Of a stretch of 64,000 nucleotides of DNA, positions 11,154 to 22,499 are shown in pieces. Under the pieces are notes generated by a model, which had not been told where the DNA came from, ran no database searches, and saw nothing but the letters and a program-made list of their open reading frames with translations. The position numbers were made by a program, and so were the translations under genes. The stretch is from Apostichopus japonicus (Eukaryota; Echinodermata; Holothuroidea; Aspidochirotida; Stichopodidae): positions 10,852,501 through 10,916,500 of the forward strand of contig NC_092569.1 in the NCBI RefSeq assembly GCF_037975245.1, read 5' to 3'. How positions within the stretch are numbered: position 1 is the first letter of the stretch; the number at the start of each line of letters is the position of its first letter.

Positions 11154-14100
11154 CTGTAAAACCAAGCAAAAAAGTATAGGTGAAATAAATTATGAACCTT
11201 AGTCAGCAATTGATGATTATATATGAAAAAACGAGGAAGAATTTCCATCAACAAAAATAAGCGTTTCCTTCGCATATAAACACAAAGAATAACGAGGCCT
11301 TATATGGATATCATTGCGAGTTTTGTTATATAATTATATTTATAATGCCCTATAATCCCCTATAAAATTTGAAGTACGCCCAACGTCCGACAACGGTCCC
11401 TCTTATAACCCTTCTGATTAAGCATGATACAGTCTGATAAAGCAAGATACCGCTTCCACAAACGACCAGTATACCAAAGACAGAGAGATGATATAAAAGT
11501 TACCTCAACCAGTCCTCAACGCCAGTGATAGCTACTACTGGAATACTGCTAATCACAATTTACGTTCTCATTGTAGGCTTCCAACCAAACTTGTGCACGT
11601 GGGACATCACCCCCCCCCCCTCTGCCCCTTGCCGCCTCATACAGACTAATGTGCCTCCCATTTGTCCCAGCACCATGTGTACAACTTGAACTTTACAAGT
11701 TACCGGCCATAATGTGCTCTTCCTTAAATTGAAAGTCCCCTCCATCCCAATACACACACAAGCAGACACTTTAAAATTCAGGCTACGGACCAGTCAGTAT
11801 ATATATATAACCTTGTTTGAAAACCCTCGCAGCAGGCCCATCGATGTAGTCCAATGCCACGCTGATGACGTAAGCAGCCATCGCAATGACGTAATGGTGT
11901 CTCATGGTAAAGAGCGACATCACTAGGAGGGCGATTCTTAAATACCCTGCAGTCAAAATGAAAACATTATCTATTCATCATGAATCACGGAAAGATAATT
12001 ATTGCTAAGGAGAGGGTTTGTAGTAAAACGTTAAAGGACAAGGATATCAGTTTTGAAAGTCGATGTAACCAGAAGAGAATCTCTTTTAATATAAGTATTA
12101 CTTATTTTACTGGTCACAACACGGAGAAATTTATTACCCTATATAGGCAGCTGTCGAATTTATCTGTTGATAAAATGCATCATGTCCATATATCAAATCA
12201 AATCATATAGGTACCAGTGGTTTAAGGCCGGGGAGATGTCTTATTTCACTTTACGCGAAGATAACATATCCATGAATGGAAGTTAGAATACGTGCAATTG
12301 TTAGACGAAATTGGGTTCTACAGAAATATTGGCGCGTTCATATACAGTTTCTTAAAGAAACATAACTACTTCTTGCTAATACATAACTGAAAGCCTAGAA
12401 CTACATTGAACAAACGATTTCTTTGAAACAAGCACGATCACGCCAGAATATTATGGATGGATGGATGTGCAGTATAGCAATAATGTAATTTCTGGAAGAC
12501 TCAAATAGACTTCTAAGTTATTTTATCCCTTTTGTACGAAATAAAACTTGTTTCCACTATCAAACAACATTGAAAATTGATGTAATGGCATGCCTCGACA
12601 TGGCAAATACAAAGATAACCTGTTCAGACTTGTTCTTAATTCTCCATTATAGGCTACGTATTTTTAAATTCTGTTTTAAGTTTCCTCTTTTCATCATTTG
12701 AACTACTTATATAAATAGATAGAAGATAGAAAACTTTATTGTCCATTTCAGAAAACAAAAACGGAAAATGATTTCCCGTCGACAGTAAACATAAAACAGT
12801 AGTGAATACAAACAGAACCATACAATAAACAAGCTATTAGTGAACAACTACGAGAATAAAACTAAATAGGCGGAACCAGAACAGTAGCATGATAAGCAGC
12901 ACAGAGAGCTGCAAGTGACAGATCACACACTGTGGCCAGATCGCTTTGCACGCGAGTTAGACAAGTGTATTGCCTCAGGTAAGAAAGAATTGCGGAACCT
13001 GGACGTTTTAGTATTGGGCATCTGTAATCGTATCTGTTGGACCAGGGAGTTGCTATGGAACAACTCCCTGGTTGGACATGATTAGACTGTAAAAAGGGTG
13101 TGTATGATCTTCTTTTATATTATTTAGTTTCTTGCCTATTGTACCTAAATCAGGGGTGTATCCAGGATTTTCTAACCCGGGGGGCGCAAATTACTATCTA
13201 AGCGGAGCGCCACCATCGGTTGGCGCGGAGCGTACAAGAAAATTTCAGGTATTGATACCGGAAATGGCACTTCTCGGGCTTGAAAATGACCAACCAGATG
13301 TACACTTTCCGTCCATAACCTTTTTGAAGATTGTAACCAGTCACACATCATGTTCGACCTCATTGCATGTCCTGTGGATCATTGCTTTTGTAGGTGATTC
13401 TACGTCACGGCCCACAATATCCGAAAGCCCCACTTTTCAAAGTTTAAAGCCCATTATTTGTTCAGAATTTGAAAATTCACATTTCTCGTAAAGAAAATCA
13501 CTTCAAAACATATACATAATGTTGCACAAAATTCAATCTATGGACAACCAATATAGAAAAACCTCCTTGAACCCCTAACAGACAGGTCAAAATTGCTACG
13601 AGTAGAGGGAAGTATGATGAAGAATGTTGGTCAGGAAGTTTTTGAAAATTCAGACACAGTTAATTTATTGGTGTACAAATATTACAACCTCTTATAACGG
13701 CAATTATAAAACTTCGTTGAAGGAAATGAAAAATACCAGATATTTCCGATATCAGATATTTCGAACCCGAACACTACACACATAGGCGTAGGAGGCGGGG
13801 GCTGCAGCCCCCCCCCCCCCCCCAACCAAACTTGTTCCCCTGGAAATTCGGGCAATATGCTGAGAATAAATGAATAGTTTAAAAATTATCTCCTTGGTAA
13901 TTAAAATAAAGTTTTAAGCTTGGCAGACTAATTCGCCATTACTACTGTAAAAGAGAGTTTTGACATAATTGGACCTGTATGCTTTTTCTCCATCTACATA
14001 ATACATTTCGTTGCTTACATTAGCATCCTGCGGATGACTGCGCAACTTTCACGGACCGTACGGTACTATGGAACGCCAAAAGGGCAATGTATTTAATCGT

Positions 14101-17100
14101 CTCCGTCGAGTTTGTCCACTTCGATGTTGTTGTCTCGATCGAGTTTGTTGTCTCGATAGAGTTTGTTGTCTCGATCGAGTTCGTTGCCTCGATCGAGTTC
14201 GTTGCCTCGATCGAGTTCGTTGTCTCGATCGAGTTTGTTGTCTCGATCAAGTTTGTCTCGATTGATTTTGCGGCGCTATTCCGAAATGAAAAATCTGTGA
14301 ACATGGAGCGCACGTGCCCTAACTGCAGCGGTCAAATCAAATCAAATACAATTACCACAGAAATAGAACACGTTCCGTGAATACAGCACATATGACCGGT
14401 AGACTATATTACGTCCCATATCGCACCGTTTATATCGCGTAGTCACTCAAAAGTCACTCAAAAGCCCAATATCTTCGAAAAGAAGCAGAAACACTAAAAA
14501 AAGTTCGTAAAGAACCTATCAGACAGAAACATGTCCAATATAGAGTTACTGCGCCGAGAAAAGGTCTGAAATTCATAGCAATTCCAGAAAAACCTAAACG
14601 AAGTAATCTTCTCAAGTCATTGAAAGACCTAAAAAGAAAAATGAGAATCCACTTCATCATACAAAAAAAAGCAAAAAGGTTTACAAAACGCATTTAAAAA
14701 AAAAAACACTTTTGAAACATTGGCACTTAATCTCGCAACACGCGGAATTATCCAAACTGTTTCCAAAAGAACCGATTCTAGCCTAAAAAAGGGCCCAAAA
14801 TCTCAAAGATTTGCTTGTTAACTCAAGGTTTCGTACTAACGAAGAATCAGCCGACTCTCAAGGTTTACACGGAGCTTTTTTAGATGCTCTTATAGTTACA
14901 CTATGAGTCCATAAAAACTCGTGCACATAAAATAGATGAATTTTGAGAACGAGACGCCCAGGCCGAATATAAAATATTCAAAGGCTACTACTGATGAAGC
15001 TCCTCCTATAAAGTTTGAGAGCAGAAACCGGTCAAGTTGGTCATAAGAACCTACACTAGTCTTTCCTACTATTAACAGTACACTCAATTCACCTAATAGG
15101 TGCAATTATGTTTCACCATGAGGAGCATGCTATAAGTTCATGTTCCTCGGGCCCTACCTTAAAAATATTCAGGTTCTTGGCGACTATGTTGCGTTAGATA
15201 GTGTAAAACCGCCTACACCCCCTTTAAATTTTCTAACTTTAGTTTCGGTATAAACCTCGACAAAATACATGTAGTCTATTTATGTTGTTTATACCAGTTG
15301 CGCGAGATATGACGACGCCGATTCGCGCTTTTTTGTGTGTAGCAGTAGCATAGTAGCATAGCGTACGTGCATTGTACATTCAATTATTGAATAGCAGCAC
15401 AGTTTAACAAACTCGATCGAGGCAACGAACTCGATCGAGGCAACGAACTCGATCGAGGCAACAAACTCGATCGAGGCAACAAACTCGATCGAGGCAACAA
15501 ACTCGATCGAGACAACAAACTCGATCGAGACAACAAACTCTATCGAGACAACAAACTCGATCGAGACAACAACATCGAAGTGGACAAACTCGACGGAGAC
15601 GACAAAATACATTGCCCTTTTGGCGTTCCATAGTATTTAGCATGAAAATCTCTGTAATAGATATGTTGTTAGCACTGCACGGAAGCAACTTGCGGTTGAT
15701 TGTTATAATCTTTTTGAAAAGAAAGAATGATGTTCGTTCACAATGTGTTACAACAACGGAACTTTAGATAGCAACGAAAGTGTAGACATCAACGTGAGTT
15801 TAGACATCAACTTGAGTTTAGACATCAACCGTAAGTTAACTTAGCAACGAAAGTTTTAGACATCAACGTGAGTTTAGACATCAACCGTAAGGTTTATAAA
15901 TCAACGTGAGTTTAGACATTAAGGCGCGTTTAGTCGTCAACGTGACTTTAGACATCAACGTAAGTTTAGACATCAACGAACAACAGCAACATGGTAAACT
16001 AGCAGCAACAGCTTTAGTTTAGACAGCAACAAACTTAGTTTAGGCAACGAAACAAACTTAGTTTAGGCAACGAAATACGGTTGCCCTTTTCGCGTTCCAT
16101 AAAATACAGCCAATGATGTTTTCTTAAATATCCCGAGATTTGTTTGGGTAATAGTCCCTTACCCATTGTATGCAAACATGCTTGCATCTTCAGTGCTCAA
16201 TGAACGCAAAGTATGATGGTTTAACTATGTAACGCGAAAGGGGGGGGGGTAATCAGGCGCGTATCCAGGATTTTCTAACCGGGGGGGGGGGGGCGCGAAT
16301 TACTATCTAAGCGGAGCGCCACCATCGGTTGGCGCGCAGCGTACAAGAAAATTTTTGGTTTTACAAACCCCCCAGATGGCCGGAAACGGCCCTTCCCGAG
16401 TGTTCATTCTGGTTCCATGGCCTCTTGCTAACTTGAGACACCTCATTCAGTATCACTTTAAACCAAAAAACAAACGAGTTAAAATAGTACGTAATTCAAT
16501 ACTACATAATGTATTAAAATTAGCAAGGTTCATGTACAGAGTAGTCTTACTTTTCAACTTCTGATACTTGTAGAAACAAAGATAGGCCAGAAATGTTTTT
16601 GATACAACTATAGCCAGTAGTTGTCTTTGATACAACTGTAGCTAGTAAATGTTTAATAGCCTAGTAAGAGAAGGCGAGAGCTATCCGACGATTGCCATCT
16701 GAATTTCTCAACTGTTTTCTCAACTGAAATATTATCTGCGTAAACGGGTTCTTAACTACATGTTAAAAAACTGAAAAAGATCGGATCCTAGTCTTTTTCG
16801 GCGGGTAGAGTGTTGAATGAAACGGCACGCGATAGAAATGACAGCCTAGATGACAGCCTGAATAGGTCACCTAATGTAGCCATATTCTTGCTACGTTCAT
16901 TTCAGTAGTTTTTCCTGTCTATTGACTCTTAAACTCGTCCAGCAAGCTTATCGATTTGAATTATGGGTGTTTTAAAAAAAAAAGATAACTTGGCCAAAAA
17001 AATGTAGGCCCGGGCCAACAGTGCTACATACTGGCTACGCCCCTGATCATATGATATCATTATCAGCAGATTTTGTTTCCTGTTTGAATTCTTTTACATG

Positions 17101-20100
17101 TTCTTTTACATTAATATATCAGAAAGACAAACATAGTGCTCTTTTACAATTTTTCCAGTAGGATGATTCTTGTTTATTGTCCAATGTCTGGACTTTAATA
17201 CATTTGACGAACTTAACTGATGGACAATATAAACTTTCATATTTTGTAATATAGCCAGATACGCAGTGGCCTAAAAACAAATATCGTTATCGCAGTGTAT
17301 TAGCAGTGTAATAATTATTATAGGAAGTGCGTATCACGTACGATTGCTAGCTTAGCTTCATAACATGCTGTTCGTGCAACACCTTAGGACGACTCATAGA
17401 ACGAACGTTGTCGACGTTGTTGTGCATACAGTTCGTGACATTTTATAGAGTGCGGTTAGGTAGGCAATATGTATTTTATTGCGCAATGGCCAACTGTAGG
17501 CTTGTAATTGGCTATAAGCTTAATTTAGCTAATTGCATCTGTCAAACTAAGTAAGTAGTTGAATCAGTAGGCGTGAATGTTACTACGATTACAATCGAGT
17601 TAACGGAGCTGACGAGTATTCAAGATCAAAAGAGCACTGACAAAATACCATGCTAAAAAACAACAGTTTAAAAAAAAAATCGACACTGAAAGGGAGGAGC
17701 GGTCGCTCCCCCTGCTCCCCCCCTGGCTACGTCCCTGCCCCAGATCACCGGAAATGACACTTCTCGGGCTTGAAAATGACCAACCAAATGTACACTTTTG
17801 CCTGAGAACCAAGTATTTCCCAATTTTTTTTCCATCCATAACTTTTTTGAAGATTGTCACCAGTCACACATCATGTTCGACCTCATTGCATGTCCTATGG
17901 ATGATTGCTTTTGTAGGCGATTCTACGTCACGGCCCACAATATCCGAAAGCCCCACTCTTCAAGGTTTTAAGCCCATTATTTGTTGAGAATTTGAAAATT
18001 CACATTTCTCGTGAATAAAAATCACTTCAAAACATACCCATAATGTTGCACAAAATTCAATCTATGGACAACCAATAGGGAAAAACCTCCTTGAACCCCT
18101 AATAGACAGGTCAAAATTGCACGAGTAGAGGAAAGTATGATGAAGAATGTTGGTGAGGAAATTTTCGAAAATTCAGACACAGTTAATTTGTTGGTGTACA
18201 AATATTAAAACCTCTTATTATGGCTATTATAAAACTTCGTTGAAGGAAATGAAAAATACCAGATATTTCCAATATCAGGTATATCGAAACCGAACACTAC
18301 ACACATAGGCGTAGGTCCCGTAGGAGGCGGGGCTGCAGCCCCCACCCCCCCCCCCCCCCGCAACCAATTTTTTTCCCATTTTTTCGGGCACCTACTGAAA
18401 GAAAAATAAATAGCAATGAATAGCTTAAAAATGATCTCCTGGTAATTAAAATAAAGTTCTAAGATTGGCCGACATTACTACTGTAAAAGAGAGTTTGACA
18501 TAAATATATCTGTATGCTTTTTCTCCATCTACATAAGACATTTCGTTGTTTACATTAGCATCCGGCGGTATACTGTGCTACTTTCACGGACCGTGCGGTA
18601 CACGATGCCATGCAATGTAATGACCGATGCTTGCTTATATGATATTGGCATCGATATGTTGAACGCGCGCAAAGCGCGCGAAAAATTTTGGCTTTTTTTT
18701 CGGGCAAGTCGTTACAACCCCAAATCCAATTGGGCTACACCTTCGACTACACACATAGACAGTTTTTGAGGCTGTTCATCGTGGAACAGGCATTTCAATG
18801 CTCACTGATATGATGTTATATCTGCTCTTTGCTTTACAAATTCGAACAGGCGTGTAGCGAGTAATTGCCAAGGGAGGGGCGAAGCGTGTATGCAAACTAT
18901 CTAAGCGAAGCGCCACCATGAGTTGGCGCGAAGCGTACAAGAAAAATTTTCGCCGAAAATGCCTCCCAGATCGCTGGAAATGACACTTCCCAGGCCTTGT
19001 AAGTTGCATCTAAGCATTGTCTATTTTGAAATTACTAGCGATATCATAAAGAAAATTTGCTCGGGGGGGGGGTCGCCCCCTTCCCGAAATGCGTCATGTT
19101 CCCGACGACCCCGTCGAGTTCAAGACCAGCCACAGTTGGTTCCATATAGCACAATTGTACAATTGTTTAAGGCGTCCATACACACACACGCGTTATGATA
19201 GATCATATATAGTATTTATATAGATACATTAGTGAGAGAGGAAACATGGAAACGTCAAAAAAGGAGTTGTTGGTGTAAGGGCTAGGGTGAGGCGCACACC
19301 CCCTCCGTAATCCTTGATCTGTCACTGGCTACCCTGTGTATATAATAGGGATCAGCGCTTTAACTATGACTGTTCCTCTTTCTCTTCCCGAAGTCTTGGC
19401 TATCTTCTACTCCCTCCCTTTCTCCTTTTTCTCTCTTTTTTCTTCTTCTTTTCCCTTCCTTTCTCTCCTCCTTTTCTTTTTCCCCCTCCTTTTCCCTTTG
19501 TTCTTCTCTTTTTTTCTCTCCTCTTTTCCTTACCCGGGGGGCGCGTGCCCCCAACGCCCCCCTGGATACGCGCCTGTAAATGGTTTATGACTGAAGTGCA
19601 GGGACGATCTATTGCCCCCGCAAACACAAAAACGTTTTTAAAACGTTATTAAAACGTTTCGTATTTTGTTTTGATAACGTTATTTGTGGTGTAATAAATA
19701 TGTCATGAAAACGTTTTCAGGCTATTATTTCAAAACATTGTTTGGTTAAAACATTAATATAACATTAATATCTCATTAAAACGTTATGCCGACGTTTTCA
19801 TAACACCACATTTAATGTTATAAAAACATATTTAAGAGGCTCTTTTAAATATGTTATGATAACGTTTTGTGTTTGCTGGGATATTCCCTCCCTCAATCTC
19901 TGTAGTATAACATTTGTGATTGGAAGATGAAGCTTATATGACATTTAAAGTATACTCAGGCCAATGTTTGGGAAATGGGAGGGGGCGGGGGAGGGGTTGC
20001 GGCGATAGATAATCACGGATTAAAAGATTAACGAACTACATTGAACCTTTTTGGACTTGATCGACAATGAGTAATGAAATTCGTGATTCTAACAAGAAGA

Positions 20101-20167
20101 ACAAATAATAGTTGTCATAAAACTCACCGATGTTGTTCGGGATGAAGAGGAAAATATTTTCTGCCAT
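11000..20167 (-). CDS. CDIPT: CDP-diacylglycerol-inositol 3-phosphatidyltransferase (PI synthase), 5' exons only
   Basis: Three minus-strand exons (20167-20128, 11946-11812, 11153-11000) join in phase to about 110 codons. The enzyme makes phosphatidylinositol from CDP-diacylglycerol and myo-inositol in the ER membrane. The N-terminus MAENIFLFIPNNIGYLRIAL matches the family start. The full CDP-alcohol phosphotransferase motif D-x2-DG-x2-AR-x8-G-x3-D-x3-D is present, using D46, D49, G50, A53, R54, G63, D67 and D71. LLSLDIASHWFHHY continues the family sequence. Family members are about 210 residues, so roughly half is missing. No exon for the SHK…GNP…LR…YY part was found down to 1, and the FReD gene lies there on the other strand. 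The remaining exons are lost, too diverged for me to see, or outside the window. Intron 1 is about 8.2 kb of nested transposons. Confidence 0.85.
11812..11946 (-). CDS. CDIPT: CDIPT exon 2
   Basis: A phase 1-1 exon of 135 nt preceded by GACTGCAG. It encodes GYLRIALLVMSLFTMRHHY then a transmembrane stretch and LDYIDGPAARVFKQ, the first half of the catalytic motif. The donor GTTATA is weak, but the junction with exon 3 keeps the family spacing exactly. Confidence 0.83.
12710..13050 (-). mobile_element. Truncated LINE 3' end (Jockey/CR1-like)
   Basis: On the minus strand, NTKTSRFRNSFLPEAIHLSN resembles the extreme C-terminus of non-LTR reverse transcriptases. It is followed by a non-coding tail ending near AATAAAGTTTTCTATC and a TAGATAGAAGATAG simple repeat. 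It is 5'-truncated, the usual LINE insertion form. The subfamily is uncertain. Confidence 0.55.
13151..14063. mobile_element. hAT-like non-autonomous repeat, copy A
   Basis: It begins CAGGGGTGTATCCAGGATTT and includes the shared blocks AAGCGGAGCGCCACCATCGG and ACTTCTCGGGCTTGAAAATG. These recur at 17740-18600 and inside the complete element at 38907-40156. A poly-C run lies at 13809-13823. The copy is interrupted by the fold-back element at 14066, and its right end was not found. Confidence 0.7.
14066..15633. mobile_element. Fold-back transposon with 18-bp repeats in its inverted arms
   Basis: The left end CTATGGAACGCCAAAAGGGC and the right end are inverted copies, each flanked by TA (14064-14065 and 15634-15635), a possible TA target duplication. 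Each arm continues into an 18-bp tandem repeat with the palindromic core TCGATCGA: TCTCGATCGAGTTTGTTG at about 14131-14262 and its complement at about 15411-15571. The central 1.1 kb holds retroelement scrap but no intact transposase. The apparent ORFs through the arms (VSIEFV repeats) are by-products of the 18-bp unit. Confidence 0.85.
14446..14906 (+). pseudogene. Decayed retroelement reading frame inside the fold-back loop
   Basis: From 14703 the frame reads TLLKHWHLISQHAELSKLFP, then KEPILA-stop-KRAQNLKDLLVNSR. The pattern HWHLI…FP…P(I/V)(V/L)A(Y)(R/K)R…NL(K/R)DLLV is familiar from the C-terminal part of Penelope-like and related reverse transcriptases. One TAA interrupts it where Tyr is expected. 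A lysine-rich frame at 14461-14696 precedes it in another frame and may belong to the same relic. Confidence 0.55.
15769..16102. mobile_element. Arm of a second, related element with an 18-bp repeat
   Basis: About twelve degenerate copies of an 18-bp unit (TTTAGACATCAACGTGAG) are followed by TTGCCCTTTTCGCGTTCCAT. That sequence is a diverged version of the fold-back terminus next door. No opposite arm was identified. Confidence 0.65.
16254..16372. mobile_element. hAT-like repeat fragment B
   Basis: It starts CAGGCGCGTATCCAGGATTT and contains a 12-G run and AAGCGGAGCGCCACCATCGG, matching copy A. It stops after CCCCCCAGATGGCCGGAAA. An inverted counterpart end, CCTGGATACGCGCCTG, lies at 19562-19577, but their flanks do not form a target duplication. 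Confidence 0.6.
17735..18600. mobile_element. hAT-like non-autonomous repeat, copy C
   Basis: It matches copy A from CAGATCACCGGAAATG through the cytosine run near 18340-18360 and on to the TTTCACGGACCGT block, with indels. Unlike copy A, it continues past the point where the fold-back element sits in copy A. Confidence 0.7.
18850..19090. mobile_element. hAT-like repeat, copy D
   Basis: Starts CAGGCGTGTAGCGAGTAATT and matches 39826-40030 closely, including GAGTTGGCGCGAAGCGTAC-like and CCTCCCAGATCGCTGGAAAT blocks. Ends at a G-run near 19070. Confidence 0.6.
19372..19540. repeat. Polypyrimidine (T/C) tract
   Basis: About 170 bases almost purely C and T on the plus strand. The minus strand is therefore purine-only and could form triplex DNA. 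All ORFs here are low-complexity shadows. Confidence 0.9.
19616..19880. mobile_element. MITE with GCAAACACAAAACGTT-type inverted ends
   Basis: The left end CCCCGCAAACACAAAAACG and right end GTTTTGTGTTTGCTGGG are inverted copies. The interior is AT-rich, with many AACGTT and AAAACGTT palindromes and no coding capacity. The length is about 265 bp. Target duplications are not clear. Confidence 0.75.
20128..20167 (-). CDS. CDIPT: CDIPT exon 1 (start)
   Basis: ATG at 20167 opens MAENIFLFIPNNI, and the exon ends G|GTGAGT in phase 1, which joins exactly to exon 2. The family starts in the same way (ENIFLF.PN..GY.RI). The start is unambiguous because upstream minus-strand sequence has no longer frame. 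The promoter should lie at about 20.17-20.5 kb. Confidence 0.87.
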
Positions 20168-20349
20168 TTCGATGGTGTAAATTATTAGTGATTACCTTTA
20201 CCGTCATACAGCATGTTAAATGTCTGTGCGAAATTGATCATGCCGCTTTATGCTTTTGCTTCTGTTCTGCGCATGCGTTTCTCACCTACCATTTTAGCTG
20301 GTAGTGGTTTATCAAGTAATTTATTCAGCCCTAATTAGACACTGCATTA

Positions 20350-22030
20350 GACAACGTGAGCAAACTGTAATTTCTTATTTTGTTGTACCACTGATAAGTT
20401 CCAAGATATGTATAGAAAGTAGACGAAAAGGGCAGGTAAATGGAGAATGAAATATATTAGAACTTTCCTTAATTGTAATTACATGAAAAACAACAAAAAA
20501 CAACGTATCGGTACTTTCAAACTTATAGGGATAATGAAACTGGTCTCAATCAAGAATTACACGTTCCTTCCAAGTTTCAAGGTCATATAGCTCAAGTAGA
20601 AATAGAGATATCACAGCTTTTTTTCTGGTCAATCCTAAAAAAAAACATATTTGGTAACCATGGCAACATCAGTACTTGCCGAAGTCATTATAACAACATT
20701 GAATATTCTATGATACCATAATTCACGTGTGTATGTATCTTTCAGCCTAAAATTATTTCATACAACCTCTAATGTTTCTTAAATAGCTCGGTACATTTAC
20801 CTTAAAAAGTCTAAGCAACGAATAAATGGCGCCCTCCACTCTCGTTTTCTGTTAATTGTTCCCCCAGTCAGTATAGGATAAACTTCAAATTTGGTCGGCT
20901 TATTGTTCTTGAGAAGACCCTTCATAGGGATTGTTTTATATATATTACCCTAATCTCCCACTCTGGCTATTAAAAAAAACCTTCAAAATTCACCATAGCC
21001 ATATATGGGCATCTAGCCGCCATTTCGGTTCTTGGCACAGCCACGGGCACATTTTGACACTGTCAACAAACAGAAAACTAAACCTAATATCAAATTGTAC
21101 TCATTTTCACTCAAATCAAGTATAGTCACCAAAACTGTGAGAAAAATACAAAAACTAAGCAATTATTTTTGGCATATGGAAGACGGCCTAATGTTACGGC
21201 AAGAAGGAATGTTTGAGGCAGCAGCAGCCGAGGATCAGAGAGGCTGTATCACGGGAAAGAGCCCTACAGCTACGTGAAACTGTCCGTTACATAGTTATGA
21301 CTTGAGTTCAGCCGACAATAACCGCACCGTGGTAATCAGCATGGCGTAGCTTGAATGAAGGAATCCAGACCTGGCATTTACTTAGAATGGTGAACACGAT
21401 ATACAGGCAAAAGCAAATTGACTCTTTCCATAACAACTTTAACGTTCTACTTGAAAGAGTTCCTCATTCCGTAACACTTGCATAGAGGTTGAATGTTGAA
21501 ACTGAAAGTTGCATTTTAAATAACAACATGGTCAATTATTAATGAAAAAAATGGGGGGAGGGGGGAATTGTACTGTTTTTGTCAAACAGTATAACAGGGG
21601 CACTGTTTAGTTTCTTCACTAAACTGGGGTGGGGCGGACGTTCTACCCGGTGGCCTCTGGCTCCGTCCCTATGTACTCTTTGTATAAACTGTCTGAAAAG
21701 GACATACAGGACGCTGGGCTTGGTTTGCTTGTGTCGATTCGTGTCGAAACATTTCCGCGAATTCTATGGTCGTTACTTGTTGCCTCCCTACGTTAACACC
21801 TTTTGTTACTCCGTGGCAATGCCCTCGGTTTATACGTATGCCTTGGACAGGACAGAACTCCCTGCTCGAACACCAACGGAGGAAGAACGTACATGATTTG
21901 TTTAGGAGTGCATGAACACATGTTACTATATATAAATTAATGGTATGGCTATCAGGATTGTCATATTATATATATGCGTTCTATTTCATAATTGAAACCT
22001 CCCTCGATACAGATCCATAGGTATATACGG
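20350..22030. other. Intergenic region without recognised genes
   Basis: Small ORFs at 21032-21277 and 21579-21896 (+) have no recognised domain or splice context. GC-rich patches near 21620-21680 resemble hAT-like ends (GGCTCCGTCCCT). Nothing else is identifiable. Confidence 0.4.
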
Positions 22031-22037
22031 CTCTACT

Positions 22038-22039
<2 letters not shown>

Positions 22040-22105
<66 letters not shown>
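22040..22105. repeat. (AT)n microsatellite
   Basis: About 65 bp of alternating AT. Confidence 0.97.
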
Positions 22106-22108
<3 letters not shown>

Positions 22109-22179
22109 CCTTTCTATAATCTATAAAGGAACTCTACTCCAGTACAGAGCCGTCTATGGCTCTGCCTCAATGTAGAGTT

Positions 22180-22464
22180 CCTTTATTGTATAAAGGCACC
22201 CTACTTCAATAATGCTAGGCCGCCCTCTATTATACAAAATATATGTATGTATTCTGGATCCTCCTGCAAGCAGGAACTCGCGAAGAAGCCTCATTGGCTT
22301 ATCAAAGCAAGTCAGTCTCTTAGATTCATATTTAACGTCCATGATTATGAATTGTCAATTGTCAACAACTCTGTAACTGGACGACATACATTAATCTTGG
22401 AGTGACTCTAACTCGGGTCCTTATGATTGAAAGGCACCGGCGTTAACCACTGAGCTAACACTCC
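22180..22464 (-). mobile_element. tRNA-derived SINE
   Basis: On the minus strand the element starts with a tRNA-like head, GGAGTGTTAGCTCAGTGGTT. The A box TAGCTCAGTGG lies at 22447-22457, a B-box-like GAGTTAGAGTC follows, and the head closes with CACTCC. A body follows containing GAATCTAAGAGACTGACTTG and GAGTTCCTGCTTGCAGGAGG. The body recurs in plus orientation at 58480-58650. Confidence 0.7.
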
Positions 22465-22499
22465 TTGCTCTCTCGTCTTTTGCCCTCGTATAGCTGGTA

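Noticed and set aside
14068-14380. ORFs with repeated VSIEFV or CCLDRV motifs (also 15289-15688)
   Set aside because: They are six-codon readings of the 18-bp repeats in the fold-back arms, are open in several frames at once, and lack splice or start context.
13151-19577. One large hAT element spanning copies A to the CCTGGATACGCGCCTG end
   Set aside because: The ends resemble each other, but the 8-bp flanks (ACCTAAAT or GGGGTAAT versus TAAATGGT) do not match; nested fragments explain the pattern better.
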